Of a stretch of DNA of 40,389 nt, positions 8,579 through 16,849 are shown in pieces. Source of the DNA: Devosia sp. Lineage in GTDB: Bacteria > Pseudomonadota > Alphaproteobacteria > Rhizobiales > Devosiaceae. Both the position numbers and the translations under genes were made by a program. How positions within the stretch are numbered: the stretch's first letter is position 1; the number at the start of each line of letters is the position of its first letter. The notes under the pieces are model-generated. The model had not been told where the DNA came from. It searched no databases and was given only the letters and a program-made list of their open reading frames with translations. Where the stretch lies: positions 1-40,389 of the forward strand of contig JAUXUM010000019.1 in the NCBI GenBank assembly GCA_030680995.1, in the 5' to 3' direction.

Positions 8579-9756
8579 GCACGTCCTCCGATTGGCAGAT
8601 GTCTGTTCGAGGGCTGCGGAAATTCGTCGCTGGGCTGCTGGGCGATCGTTGCGATCCGCCGTTCGGCGGTGGCGATGGCCTGCGCCCCGTCGAGCACGCG
8701 GAAGACGGTGTCGTAGCGTTTCTCGCCGCCATGCTGGAGCCAGATCATCTCGCCCCGCTCGCGCGCCGCATTGTTGCCGGTCACGTGGTTGGTGGAGGGC
8801 TCGATGCCGAGCGCATATTGCCCCGACTGCAGGTTCTGCCATTCAAACTGGCAGGGGAACTGGTCCTTGCGGGTGGTGACCTCGAAACCGAGACCGATGC
8901 GGTCATTGACCAGCGCCACAGGAACCTCGCCCTGCGCGTCGGCGGCGAGTTCATGCTGCCAGACCTGCTCGTGGAAATCGAGTTGCGGGGCCGGCAGGGT
9001 ACGATAGCCGGTGCCCTGCCGGCGGTAGCTCTCGCCCGCATGGGCGGCCCAGACCACGTCGCGGATGGGAGCCAGGTAGCGCGAGCCCTCGGCCAGCACC
9101 GGGTGGCCGACATTGATGTGGTAGCAGAACATGTGCGGGGTCTTGTAGAAGCCGTGATTGACGACGCGGTCGGTGAGCCGGATGTCGCTGGTGCCCACCT
9201 CGGCCTCGATGCGGCGGATGAGATGCAGGTCCTCGCCGAATACCGTCGATTGCTGCACCACGCCTTCGGCCCAGAGGACGCAGCGATCGCCCTCCCAGCG
9301 CTCACCATAGCCGGTGAGGCGCGCCGGGACGGTGCCGACCCTTCCGTGCAGGGAATGCTTCACCGTCGGCTTGGGGCCATAGAAATAGCTGTCGGCCGGC
9401 ACCTCGTTCATGAACAGGATATGGTCGAGGCCGCAGGTGACCATCAGACCCGAGAAGGAGCGGGCCCAGGCCAGCCCGCCCTCGCCCTCATATTCGTGCA
9501 GGCCGGGGTGCCTGAAACCGGCCGGCGAATGCCAGCCGATGGCCCGGCCGCGATAGTCGCAATCGGCGATGTCCAGGGCACGGTCGACCAGGGCGGTGAA
9601 GCGGAGTCCGGTGCCGGTGCGAAACTCCAGCATGCGGATGCCGCGCTCGACGCCGTCGCCCAGCGTCATCAGCCGCACGCCGGCGAACTGCGACAGCGAG
9701 CCGGCACGGGCCGCCACGTCGCGGCGAGACAGGGTCTCGCCGAAAAGCTCAACCAT
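8575..9756 (-). CDS. DUF4432 family aldose 1-epimerase-like protein
   Basis: A 393-residue protein of the DUF4432 group, related to galactose mutarotases. Features seen include LVDRALDIADCDYRGRAIGW near the N-terminus, LHGRVGTVPA in the middle, and IEPSTNHVTG near the C-terminus, typical of the family's beta-sandwich sugar site. No signal peptide is visible, so it is cytoplasmic. It sits 15 bases after the ATPase gene and overlaps the SDR by four bases. Mutarotation or epimerisation of the imported sugar before oxidation by the SDR is the simplest reading; family members are mostly uncharacterised. Start supported by CAGGGAA upstream. Confidence 0.85.
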   Translation of the reverse strand: MVELFGETLSRRDVAARAGSLSQFAGVRLMTLGDGVERGIRMLEFRTGTGLRFTALVDRALDIADCDYRGRAIGWHSPAGFRHPGLHEYEGEGGLAWARSFSGLMVTCGLDHILFMNEVPADSYFYGPKPTVKHSLHGRVGTVPARLTGYGERWEGDRCVLWAEGVVQQSTVFGEDLHLIRRIEAEVGTSDIRLTDRVVNHGFYKTPHMFCYHINVGHPVLAEGSRYLAPIRDVVWAAHAGESYRRQGTGYRTLPAPQLDFHEQVWQHELAADAQGEVPVALVNDRIGLGFEVTTRKDQFPCQFEWQNLQSGQYALGIEPSTNHVTGNNAARERGEMIWLQHGGEKRYDTVFRVLDGAQAIATAERRIATIAQQPSDEFPQPSNRHLPIGGRA

Positions 9757-9771
9757 TTTCGCGTTCCCTGT

Positions 9772-10554
9772 TCATTTGTGTCTGGCGCCACCCATCAGCT
9801 CGGACATGTCGGCGCCGGTGATGATGCTTTCGACGGTCAGCAGGTCGGTTTCGGCGACGACCAGTTCGGCCGTCACCTCGCCGCGCCGCATGACGAAGAT
9901 GCGGTCGGCGACCTGGAAGACGTGGTGGATGTTGTGGGTGATGAACAGCACGGAATGCCCGGCATCGCGCACCTCCTTCACGAAGCGCAGGACGCCGTGG
10001 GTTTCCTCCACCCCAAGATTGTTGGTCGGCTCATCGAGGATGATGACCTTGGCGGAGAACTGCATGGCCCGCGAGATGGCGATCGACTGTCGCTCGCCGC
10101 CCGACAACGTTCGCACCGGCGCGTCGGCATCGAGCTTTTTCGAAATGCCCACCCGCTTGAGCAGGGCCGAGGCGGAGCGCTTCAACTCGCCCAGATCAAG
10201 CGGCGCGAAAACGCCGAGGAAGCCAAACAGTACCGGCTCGCGCCCGAGGAAGAGGTTGCGGGCAATGCTGAGATCGGGGGCCAGCGAGGTATCCTGATGG
10301 ATGGTCTCGATGCCCAGTTCAATGGCGTCGCGGGGCGATCTGATGGTGACGGGCCGGCCGCGGACTGAAATCTGGCCGGAGTCGATCCGGTGCACTCCCG
10401 AGATGGTTTTGATCAGCGTCGATTTGCCGGCGCCGTTGTCGCCGAGCAGCGCCACCACCTCGCCCTCGCGCAGGGTGAGCGAAGCATTGACCAGCGCATG
10501 CACATTGCCGAACGACTTGGTGAGATTATCGAGCCGCAGCACGTCCTCGGCCAT
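9772..10554 (-). CDS. Sugar ABC transporter ATP-binding protein (CUT2 type, single domain)
   Basis: A 260-residue ATPase subunit of a ribose-type (CUT2) importer. Walker A is GDNGAGKST, the Q-loop lies in IHQDTSL, the signature is LSGGE, Walker B is IILDEPTNNLG, and the switch His is in ITHNIHHVF. It has a single ATPase domain rather than the fused double domain of RbsA/XylG, so it should act as a homodimer. The start at 10554 is two bases after the permease stop and preceded by GGAGGACC. It is one of three transporter genes (11603-12535, 10557-11534 and this) making a complete importer. Confidence 0.93.
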   Translation of the reverse strand: MAEDVLRLDNLTKSFGNVHALVNASLTLREGEVVALLGDNGAGKSTLIKTISGVHRIDSGQISVRGRPVTIRSPRDAIELGIETIHQDTSLAPDLSIARNLFLGREPVLFGFLGVFAPLDLGELKRSASALLKRVGISKKLDADAPVRTLSGGERQSIAISRAMQFSAKVIILDEPTNNLGVEETHGVLRFVKEVRDAGHSVLFITHNIHHVFQVADRIFVMRRGEVTAELVVAETDLLTVESIITGADMSELMGGARHK

Positions 10555-10556
10555 GG

Positions 10557-11534
10557 TCAGGTCCTCCGCGTATTCTTCTGGAGCAGCGCGTGCAGCACCA
10601 GCATGGCGAGGATGATGGCGCCCACGAAGATGTTGTAGGCGAGGCCAGGCACGCCGACGAGGACGATGCCGTTGCGGATGACGCGCAGCAGGAAGATGCC
10701 GACCAGCGTGCCGAGAACGGTGCCGCGGCCGCCATTGAGCGCGGTGCCGCCCACCACCACCATGGCGATGACCTCGAGCTCGTAACCGGTGCCGGCGACG
10801 GGGGAGGCGGCAGAGATGCGCAGGGCGCTGATCGTACCGGCCAAACCCGCCAGCACCGAAGTGGCGATGAACAGCCCGATCTTGACCGCATCGGCGGGCA
10901 CGCCGCGAGCCACGGCGGCGCTGCGGTTGGAGCCGATGGCGCTGATCCAGTTGCCGAGCTTGGAATAGTCCAGAACGTAAATGGCGAGCAGCGTCAGGCC
11001 GATGAACCACCAGAAGGACGCGTAGAACCGGAACGGCCCGGCGCGGAAATCCCCCGACAGGAGCGTCACGAGGACGTGCTCGATCTCGAGCGATTTCAGC
11101 GGAAAGCCCTGGGTGATGTAGAGCGCCGCGCCGCGCACGATCAGCAGCATCGAAAGCGTGACGAGGAAGGACGAGATGCCCACCTTGGTCACGAGGATAC
11201 CGTTGAGGAAGCCGATAGCGACGCAGGCGGCGAAGCCGAGCAGCAGCGCGAGGGCGAAATCCATGCCGGTATTCTGCACCAGCAGCGCCACCATCACCGG
11301 GCAGAGGGCGAAGACCGCCCCGACGGAAAGATCGAACTCGCCGGCGGTGAGCAGCAGCGTCATGGCCAGCGCGATGATGCCGAGTTCGGGCAGGAAGGCG
11401 AGGAGGTTGGAGATGTTCAGCGGCGACAGGAACTCGCCATTGCCGATGACGAACAGCACGGTGATGACGCCGAGGATGACCAGCGATGACAGCTCGGGCG
11501 ATTTCAGTGCGTTCTGCCAATGTATGGATTTCAT
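10557..11534 (-). CDS. Sugar ABC transporter permease (CUT2/ribose type)
   Basis: A 325-residue inner-membrane permease of the RbsC-like family with about nine to ten hydrophobic segments. The LTAGEFDLSVGAVFAL segment near the first third and the VVVGGTALNGGRGTVLGTLVG segment near the C-terminus are the conserved family blocks. The start MKSIHW at 11534 is chosen for its GGGAAG site; an ATG eleven codons upstream is less well placed. It follows the binding-protein gene across a 68-base gap holding a strong hairpin and is immediately followed by the ATPase gene. Confidence 0.92.
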   Translation of the reverse strand: MKSIHWQNALKSPELSSLVILGVITVLFVIGNGEFLSPLNISNLLAFLPELGIIALAMTLLLTAGEFDLSVGAVFALCPVMVALLVQNTGMDFALALLLGFAACVAIGFLNGILVTKVGISSFLVTLSMLLIVRGAALYITQGFPLKSLEIEHVLVTLLSGDFRAGPFRFYASFWWFIGLTLLAIYVLDYSKLGNWISAIGSNRSAAVARGVPADAVKIGLFIATSVLAGLAGTISALRISAASPVAGTGYELEVIAMVVVGGTALNGGRGTVLGTLVGIFLLRVIRNGIVLVGVPGLAYNIFVGAIILAMLVLHALLQKNTRRT

Positions 11535-11570
11535 TACGAACTTCCCGGAATCGGAGACGGCAGGCAATGG

Positions 11571-11594
11571 CGGCCGCCGGCGAACCGGCGGCCG
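11571..11594 (-). other. Intercistronic hairpin, UUCG loop
   Basis: A perfect ten-base-pair inverted repeat (CGGCCGCCGG / CCGGCGGCCG) with four unpaired bases lies between the binding-protein stop and the permease start. On the transcribed minus strand the loop reads UUCG; on the other strand it is CGAA. There is no T-tract, so it is more likely a transcript-stabilising or processing hairpin than a classical terminator. Confidence 0.7.
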
Positions 11595-11602
11595 AAGGCG
11601 CG

Positions 11603-12535
11603 CTATTTGTTGTAGAGCGCGAGGATGGGCTCGACGCTCGTCGCATCGTAAAGGCTGAGTGTCAGCACGTCATAGCCGATGGGTTCGCCATCGGAGGCAA
11701 GCTTGAGCAAGGCGACGGGAATGAAGCCCTGGGCCGAGGGGAACTGCCAGGAGGCGGCGTTGACATAGCCGGCCTTGACCGCTTCGGCGGTCTCCCTGGA
11801 ATTGCCCCAGCCGACCACCGCGACCGAGCCCGGCGCCACGCCGGCCCCGTCGAAGACACGCTGCACGCTGGCTGCCACGAGATCGCCGAGCGCGATCACC
11901 GCGGTCGGCTTGTTGGCCACCATGTAGTCGGTCATCTTGGCGATGACGCCAGCCGGATCGGTGCCCGCATCGACCACGTCATAGGTGATGCCGAGCGGAT
12001 CGAAGACGCTGGCGATGCCCTCGGTTTCGAGCTGCTGGTAGCTGGCGCCGGGGACTTCGACCGGCAGGAACACCTTGTCACCGGCCTTCACCATTTGATG
12101 GTCGACGAGATACCGCGCCCAGCTGACGCCCGCCTGCCCGAGGTCGGCGCCGACATAGGCCTGGCGGCCGGTCGCCGGATCGTCGGTGTTGAAAAAGATG
12201 ATGGGGATGCCGGCGGCCTTGGTGGCGGCGACTTCCTCGGTCCATAGGCCCGGCTGCGCCGAGGTGGTGGCGATGCCGTCGGGCTTGGCGGCGATGGCCG
12301 AGTTGAAGGCTTCCTTCTGGCTGGCCATGTCGCCGCCGCTGAAGGAAATCCTGCAAGCGACATCGAGCTGTTCGCAGGCAGCGGTTGCGCCGGCGTTCCA
12401 GTCGATCCAGAACGGATCGGAGGCGCCGCCATGGGAGAGCAGGTAGAAGGTCTTCTGGTTCTGGGCAATGGCCGGTGCGGCAACCATGCCGCCGAGCAGC
12501 GCGGCCGCGGCGATGGACAATCCGAGTTTATGCAT
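11603..12535 (-). CDS. Sugar ABC transporter substrate-binding protein (CUT2 type)
   Basis: A 310-residue periplasmic binding protein of the ribose-binding (peripla_BP_4/LacI-like) fold. The signal peptide MHKLGLSIAAAALLGG ends APAIA-QN. The mature part starts FYLLSHGGASDPFW, the usual first ligand-contact region. Later landmarks are AAKPDGIATT, PIIFFNTDD and VAVVGWGNSRETAEAV, which form the hinge and second lobe. The start has an ideal AGGAGG site six bases upstream. It heads a second transporter unit in the minus block after a 121-base gap, so it may have its own promoter. Ligand unknown. Confidence 0.93.
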   Translation of the reverse strand: MHKLGLSIAAAALLGGMVAAPAIAQNQKTFYLLSHGGASDPFWIDWNAGATAACEQLDVACRISFSGGDMASQKEAFNSAIAAKPDGIATTSAQPGLWTEEVAATKAAGIPIIFFNTDDPATGRQAYVGADLGQAGVSWARYLVDHQMVKAGDKVFLPVEVPGASYQQLETEGIASVFDPLGITYDVVDAGTDPAGVIAKMTDYMVANKPTAVIALGDLVAASVQRVFDGAGVAPGSVAVVGWGNSRETAEAVKAGYVNAASWQFPSAQGFIPVALLKLASDGEPIGYDVLTLSLYDATSVEPILALYNK

Positions 12536-12581
12536 TTCATCCTCCTCAGTCGTTTGTGGAGCCTCTGGGGCCCGTGGGTGG

Positions 12582-12640
12582 CTTGCGCATCAGCTGGCGC
12601 AAGTGCGACAGATTTCTTGAACTGGAGCCACCGTGGTGGC
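12582..12640 (-). other. Two hairpins between sub-operons
   Basis: The 121-base gap between the TIM-barrel gene (stop 12657) and the next binding-protein gene (start 12535) holds two inverted repeats. One is CTTGCGC/GCGCAAG at 12582-12588 and 12597-12603. The other is GCCACC/GGTGGC at 12627-12632 and 12635-12640, extended by GG/CC outside one mismatch. They may reduce read-through or end the first unit, but no T-run follows, so terminator status is uncertain. No convincing promoter was found. Confidence 0.35.
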
Positions 12641-12656
12641 CCCATCCGGGGTTTGC

Positions 12657-13571
12657 CTAGAGGCCCTGCGCCTTAAGCTTGCCGTCGAGGAATTTCTTGG
12701 CCCGCGGCACGTCGCTTTCTTCCAGATGCTCGATGATCATCGGGATGTTCGGGTGTTTCTCGCTCAGGCGCTTGAGATAGAGGTCGTAGTTCAGCGACCC
12801 CGTGCCCGGAGCCGGCAGCACGATCTCGCCGACTCCACGGAAGGTGTGCGAGGCGAGCGCGTCGTCGTCACCGATATCGGCATGTTTCTCGGACTTGTCG
12901 TCGCCGGATTTGGCGACGTCCTTGGCGTGGGCGATCTTGATCTTGTCCCCGAGAGTGTCGAACACCTGGTTCAGTACCCTGTCCATCGCATCGATATTGT
13001 GCAGCTCGAAGTAATTGGTCGGGTCCATCAGCAGGCCCAGGCCCGGATGATCGACCTGGGCGAACATCCGCACCGTCTCCTCCACCGAGCCGACGACATT
13101 GTTCACATAGGTTTCGAGGCAGAAGACGGCACCATGGTCATAGGCTTCCTGCGCCAGTTCTGAGATGACCTTGCGGCAGGTTTCGAATCCTTCCTCGGTC
13201 TTGTTCTTGGGGTCATGCATCCACTCGCTCTCGGTGTTGTAGGTCCCGGTCTCGGAGATGACGTAGGGTGAACCGAGCGCCCGTGCGTTACGGATGATCT
13301 CCTTCAGCCGATCGATGTTGGCCTTGCGGTGGCCGAGGTTGGGATGGATGATGTTGGTGTAGCCCGAGACGCAGCACGCCGGCAGATCGTGGTCGCGGAA
13401 CACGTCGCGGACCTTCTTTGCCTTGTCCTTGGTGATCTGCCCGGCGCTCAGATCGACATCCTTGAAATGCAGATCGAGCTGCACGGTATTGAAGCCGAGC
13501 GACTTGATCTTCCTTGCCGTCTCTTCGAGCCCATAGGGGAAATAGCCGGTAAAAATGCCAACTTGCATCAT
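12657..13571 (-). CDS. Sugar phosphate isomerase/epimerase (TIM barrel, AP endonuclease family 2 fold)
   Basis: A 304-residue xylose-isomerase-like TIM barrel. It opens MQVGIFTGYFPYG, with metal-site acids in LCLETYVNN-like (VFCLETY), LLMDPTNYF and the KIAHAKDVAKSG strand, followed by IEHLEESDVPRAKKFL at the C-terminus. This Glu/Asp/His/Glu arrangement is typical of divalent-metal sugar epimerases and isomerases. Two adjacent ATG codons (13571 and 13568) share a GGGAGGA site; the first is used. It follows the Gfo/Idh gene by 15 bases. Paired enzymes of these two families often oxidise and then epimerise or beta-eliminate a sugar; the substrate here is not known. Confidence 0.88.
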   Translation of the reverse strand: MMQVGIFTGYFPYGLEETARKIKSLGFNTVQLDLHFKDVDLSAGQITKDKAKKVRDVFRDHDLPACCVSGYTNIIHPNLGHRKANIDRLKEIIRNARALGSPYVISETGTYNTESEWMHDPKNKTEEGFETCRKVISELAQEAYDHGAVFCLETYVNNVVGSVEETVRMFAQVDHPGLGLLMDPTNYFELHNIDAMDRVLNQVFDTLGDKIKIAHAKDVAKSGDDKSEKHADIGDDDALASHTFRGVGEIVLPAPGTGSLNYDLYLKRLSEKHPNIPMIIEHLEESDVPRAKKFLDGKLKAQGL

Positions 13572-13586
13572 GATGGAAGTCCTCCC

Positions 13587-14672
13587 TTATTTCGTTGATA
13601 TTTCAGATAGTTTTACGGTGCGACCTTCGGCCATCGACTTGTAGCCAGCCTCCACCAGCGCCATGGTCTTGACGTTGTCGGCGACGTTGAGCTCGGGCCT
13701 GGTCTTGCTTCGGAGCGCATACTGCAGTTGCTCCATCACGCCGATGAAGGCGTGCGGAAACCAGTGGGTCTCCCATTTCGGGGTGACCCATTTGCCACTG
13801 GTGGTCTGCTTCGAATTGTAGGTGAGCATCGACGGTTTACCGTTGGGCCAGCCGATGGTGCCCTTGGCCACGCCCTCGGTGCCTTCCACGCGCCAGGCGA
13901 TGAAGATGTCGTTGTCGTATCCCTCTTCGCGCGGACCGCTCCACACGTCCTCGAGCGACAGTGCCATCACGCCACTGCCGAACTTCAGCGTCGAAACGCA
14001 GATGCCGTCCTTGTGCTTGAAGCTCGTGCGCGGATCCTTGCGCGACAGCGAGGTGATCTCCTTGGGCTCGCCGAACAGGAAGCGCAGCACGTCGAGGTGG
14101 TGCACGCTCATATTGGCGAGGGTCAGGCGGTCATATTTCTCGAGGAAGGTCTGCCAGTGCGGAATCGCATGCATGTCGATCTGGGCAAAGACGATGTCGC
14201 CCAGTTCGCCGCCATCGATGATCTGCTTGAGCACCCGCATCGACTGGTCGAAGCGCATGTTCTGGTTGACCGAAAGCACCTTGCCGGCCGCCTTGGCTTC
14301 ATCGCGGAGCTTGATCGCCTCGCGCAACGACAGCGCCAGCGGCTTCTGCGCCAGGATCGCCTTGATATGCGGCTGCTTGAGCGCAGCGCGGATCAGCGCC
14401 GGCTGCTGGTCGGGCGGATAGGCGATGTCGAGGATCTCGATGCTCGGATCCGCGATCAGCGCCTTGGGGGTCCCGTGTACTTTCGGGATGCCATAGCGCT
14501 CGGCGATCTTGCGCGTCTTGTCGAGCGTCCGCGACGCGATGGCGCCAACCTTGAATCCGGCCTCCTTATAGGCCGCCAGGTGCACCTCCGACACGATCAT
14601 GCCGCCGCCGATGACGCCGATGGTGTAGCCGCGCTCGCGGACCTCGACATCGGGCTTGAACTTTGTGGCCAT
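13587..14672 (-). CDS. Gfo/Idh/MocA family oxidoreductase
   Basis: A 361-residue NAD(P)-dependent sugar or cyclitol dehydrogenase. The Rossmann motif is GVIGGGMIVSEVH near residues 18-30. The EKP catalytic motif is present as QKPLAL (Gln replaces the usual Glu and the Lys is kept). NQNMRFDQSM follows, and ANMSVHHLDVLRFLFG supplies the usual C-domain His/Asp active-site residues. A strong GGGGAGGGG site precedes the start, eleven bases after the ATPase stop. It would oxidise the carbohydrate imported by the transporter encoded upstream in the same operon. Confidence 0.92.
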   Translation of the reverse strand: MATKFKPDVEVRERGYTIGVIGGGMIVSEVHLAAYKEAGFKVGAIASRTLDKTRKIAERYGIPKVHGTPKALIADPSIEILDIAYPPDQQPALIRAALKQPHIKAILAQKPLALSLREAIKLRDEAKAAGKVLSVNQNMRFDQSMRVLKQIIDGGELGDIVFAQIDMHAIPHWQTFLEKYDRLTLANMSVHHLDVLRFLFGEPKEITSLSRKDPRTSFKHKDGICVSTLKFGSGVMALSLEDVWSGPREEGYDNDIFIAWRVEGTEGVAKGTIGWPNGKPSMLTYNSKQTTSGKWVTPKWETHWFPHAFIGVMEQLQYALRSKTRPELNVADNVKTMALVEAGYKSMAEGRTVKLSEISTK

Positions 14673-14683
14673 ATTCCCCTCCC

Positions 14684-15751
14684 CTAGCTGCCCACACGGG
14701 CCAGCGATCGCCCGTCTTGTGCAAAGAAATGCGCTGCGGCCGGATTCATTGTTAGACCGACCGCGCTGTCCGTCTGGATTGCCGGCTGCCCGCGCAACAG
14801 GGCCCGCAGCCGGTTCCCGCCGGCCGAGAGGGTCACCACGGTGAAACCGCCGAGCGGCTCGACCTCGAAGACCGTCGCCTTGCCGGCATCGCCAGCCTTG
14901 GTGATGCCGAGGTCCTCGGGCCGCACGCCGACGCGGCTCGTGCCCTGCGGCACCGCCGAAAGCGGCAGCGTGATCGCCCCGCCTCCGAGGCGGAGCACGC
15001 CGGCGCCCGCATCCGCCTCGACGGACAGGATGTTGATCATCGGCGCCCCGAGGAGCCTGGCCACGTAGTCGTTGGCCGGCTGGTCGTAGGCCTGGGTCGG
15101 GGAGCCGATTTGCCTGATCTGTCCGTGCTCGAGAATGGCCATGCGGTCGGCGATCGACATCGCCTCTTCCTGGTCATGGGTCACATAGACCAGCGTCCGC
15201 CCGAGTTCGGTCTGGATCCGCTTCAGCTCAACGCGAGTTTCCTCGCGCAGCCGCGCGTCCAGGGCCGAGATCGGATCGTCCATGAGATAGGCAACGGGAT
15301 CGCGGACCAGGGCGCGGGCGATCGCCACGCGCTGACGTTCGCCGCCCGAGAGATGCGCGGGGAGCTTGTGAAGGATATGGGCGATATGCAGCTTGCCGCT
15401 GACCTCGGCCACGCGCCGCGCGATCATCTCGGGATCGGTCTTGCGCTCCACCAGCGGGAAGCGGACGTTCTGTTCGGCGGTCAGATGCGGGAACAGGGCC
15501 AGGTTCTGGAACACCATGGCGACGTTGCGTGCCGCGGGACCGACGCCGTTAACGGGGCGGCCGCCGATCAGGACTTCCCCCTCGTCGGGCTTTTCGAGCC
15601 CCAGGATGAGCCGCAGGATGGTCGACTTGCCGGAGAGCGGCGGCCCGAAGAAGCAGAAGAACTCGCCGTCCTCGATGCGGAAGCTGGCCTGGTCGACGGC
15701 GACGGTCTGGCCGAAGCGCTTGGTCACGGAGCGGAACTCGATCGCGGCCAT
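14684..15751 (-). CDS. Sugar ABC transporter ATPase with Walker-B Glu-to-Asp change
   Basis: A 355-residue MalK/UgpC-like ATPase with a C-terminal TOBE-type domain from about 240. The P-loop is GPPLSGKST (36-44), the Q-loop is Q82, the signature LSGGE (134-138) is canonical, and the switch is THDQ with His192. Walker B reads LMDDP: Asp158 is kept but the catalytic Glu at 159 is Asp. Its operon partner (15755-16849) has the opposite defect, a lost signature but intact Walker motifs. The two probably form an asymmetric heterodimer with one competent site. It lies three bases after the partner's stop. Confidence 0.92.
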   Translation of the reverse strand: MAAIEFRSVTKRFGQTVAVDQASFRIEDGEFFCFFGPPLSGKSTILRLILGLEKPDEGEVLIGGRPVNGVGPAARNVAMVFQNLALFPHLTAEQNVRFPLVERKTDPEMIARRVAEVSGKLHIAHILHKLPAHLSGGERQRVAIARALVRDPVAYLMDDPISALDARLREETRVELKRIQTELGRTLVYVTHDQEEAMSIADRMAILEHGQIRQIGSPTQAYDQPANDYVARLLGAPMINILSVEADAGAGVLRLGGGAITLPLSAVPQGTSRVGVRPEDLGITKAGDAGKATVFEVEPLGGFTVVTLSAGGNRLRALLRGQPAIQTDSAVGLTMNPAAAHFFAQDGRSLARVGS

Positions 15752-15754
15752 CTC

Positions 15755-16849
15755 TCAATCCCCCACGATCGCCTGGCCGGTCGCCCTGTCGAACAGCCGC
15801 ACCGACTGCTCCTGGGCGACGACATGGGCGGTACTGCCCGCCTGCAGCGCCACATCGTTCTCGAACACGCCCTTGACGGCGACCCCGCCGGCATCGAAGT
15901 GGGCGATGGTGCGCGAGCCGATGCGCTCGATGAAGGTGACGGCAAGGGTCAATCCAGCCGTGTCCGCAGCAACGCTCAGTTCCTCGGGCCGGAAGCCGAA
16001 CCAGACGTCCCGCGACTTCTGTCCGCGCGCCGCGGCGGCAAGCGGAGCCGTCAGCGCGCGCGAGAGACCCGCTTTCCCCAGATCCGCATGCAGCCGGCCG
16101 CCCAGCTCGACCAGGGTTGCCGGCAGCAGGTTCATGCCCGGAGAGCCGATAAAGCGGGCGACGAAGATATTGACCGGATTGTTGTAGACCTCGAGCGGCG
16201 TGCCGACTTGTTGCAGTACGCCGTGGTCCATCACCGCGATGCGGTCGGCCATGGTCATGGCTTCGAGCTGGTCATGCGTGACATAGACCATGGTCTGACG
16301 GAACTGCCGCTGCAGATGCTTGAGCTCGGTGCGCATCACGGCGCGGAAGGCGGCATCGACATTGGACAGCGGTTCATCGAGCAGGAAAATCGACGGCTCG
16401 ACGATGGCGGAGCGGCCGATGGCGATGCGCTGCAGGATATTGACCGAGAGCTTTGCCGAGGGCTGGTCGAGGAACGGCGTCAACTGCAGGAAGTCGGCGA
16501 TGGCGCCGACCCGGCGGTCTGTTTCCGCCCCCGCCGTGCCGCGCGCCTTGAGTCCGTAGGCAAGGTTCTGGCGCACGGTCATATGCGTGAATATGGCGTA
16601 GTTCTGGAACACGAAGCCGACACCGCGCCGGGTCATCGGCACGTTGGAGATGTCGCGGTCCCCGAACAACACCCGGCCGGACGTCGGGCGTTCCATGCCG
16701 GCGATGATGTTCATGGTAGTGGACTTGCCGCAGCCCGAAGGGCCGAGAAGCGCCATGAACTCGCCGTCGTGGACCTCGAGGTCCATGGTCCTGATGGCCG
16801 AGAAGGCCCCGAACTTCTTAGTCAGGGTGTCAAGGCGGATGGAGGTCAT
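15755..16849 (-). CDS. Sugar ABC transporter ATPase with degenerate signature motif
   Basis: A 364-residue MalK-like ATPase. Walker A GPSGCGKST (36-44), Q82, Walker B FLLDEP with Asp158/Glu159, and switch His192 are canonical. The ABC signature, normally LSGGQQQR, is LSVNILQR at 134-141, so the two glycines that contact the gamma-phosphate are Val and Asn. The C-terminal domain (about 240-364) is MalK-like. The start at 16849 overlaps the permease stop by four bases. The defect complements that of the next gene, suggesting an obligate pair. Confidence 0.93.
   Translation of the reverse strand: MTSIRLDTLTKKFGAFSAIRTMDLEVHDGEFMALLGPSGCGKSTTMNIIAGMERPTSGRVLFGDRDISNVPMTRRGVGFVFQNYAIFTHMTVRQNLAYGLKARGTAGAETDRRVGAIADFLQLTPFLDQPSAKLSVNILQRIAIGRSAIVEPSIFLLDEPLSNVDAAFRAVMRTELKHLQRQFRQTMVYVTHDQLEAMTMADRIAVMDHGVLQQVGTPLEVYNNPVNIFVARFIGSPGMNLLPATLVELGGRLHADLGKAGLSRALTAPLAAAARGQKSRDVWFGFRPEELSVAADTAGLTLAVTFIERIGSRTIAHFDAGGVAVKGVFENDVALQAGSTAHVVAQEQSVRLFDRATGQAIVGD

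Noticed and set aside
8599-10368. A 589-codon plus-strand open frame opposite the DUF4432 and ATPase genes
   Set aside because: Antisense to conserved genes, no domain, no ribosome binding site, shadow composition.
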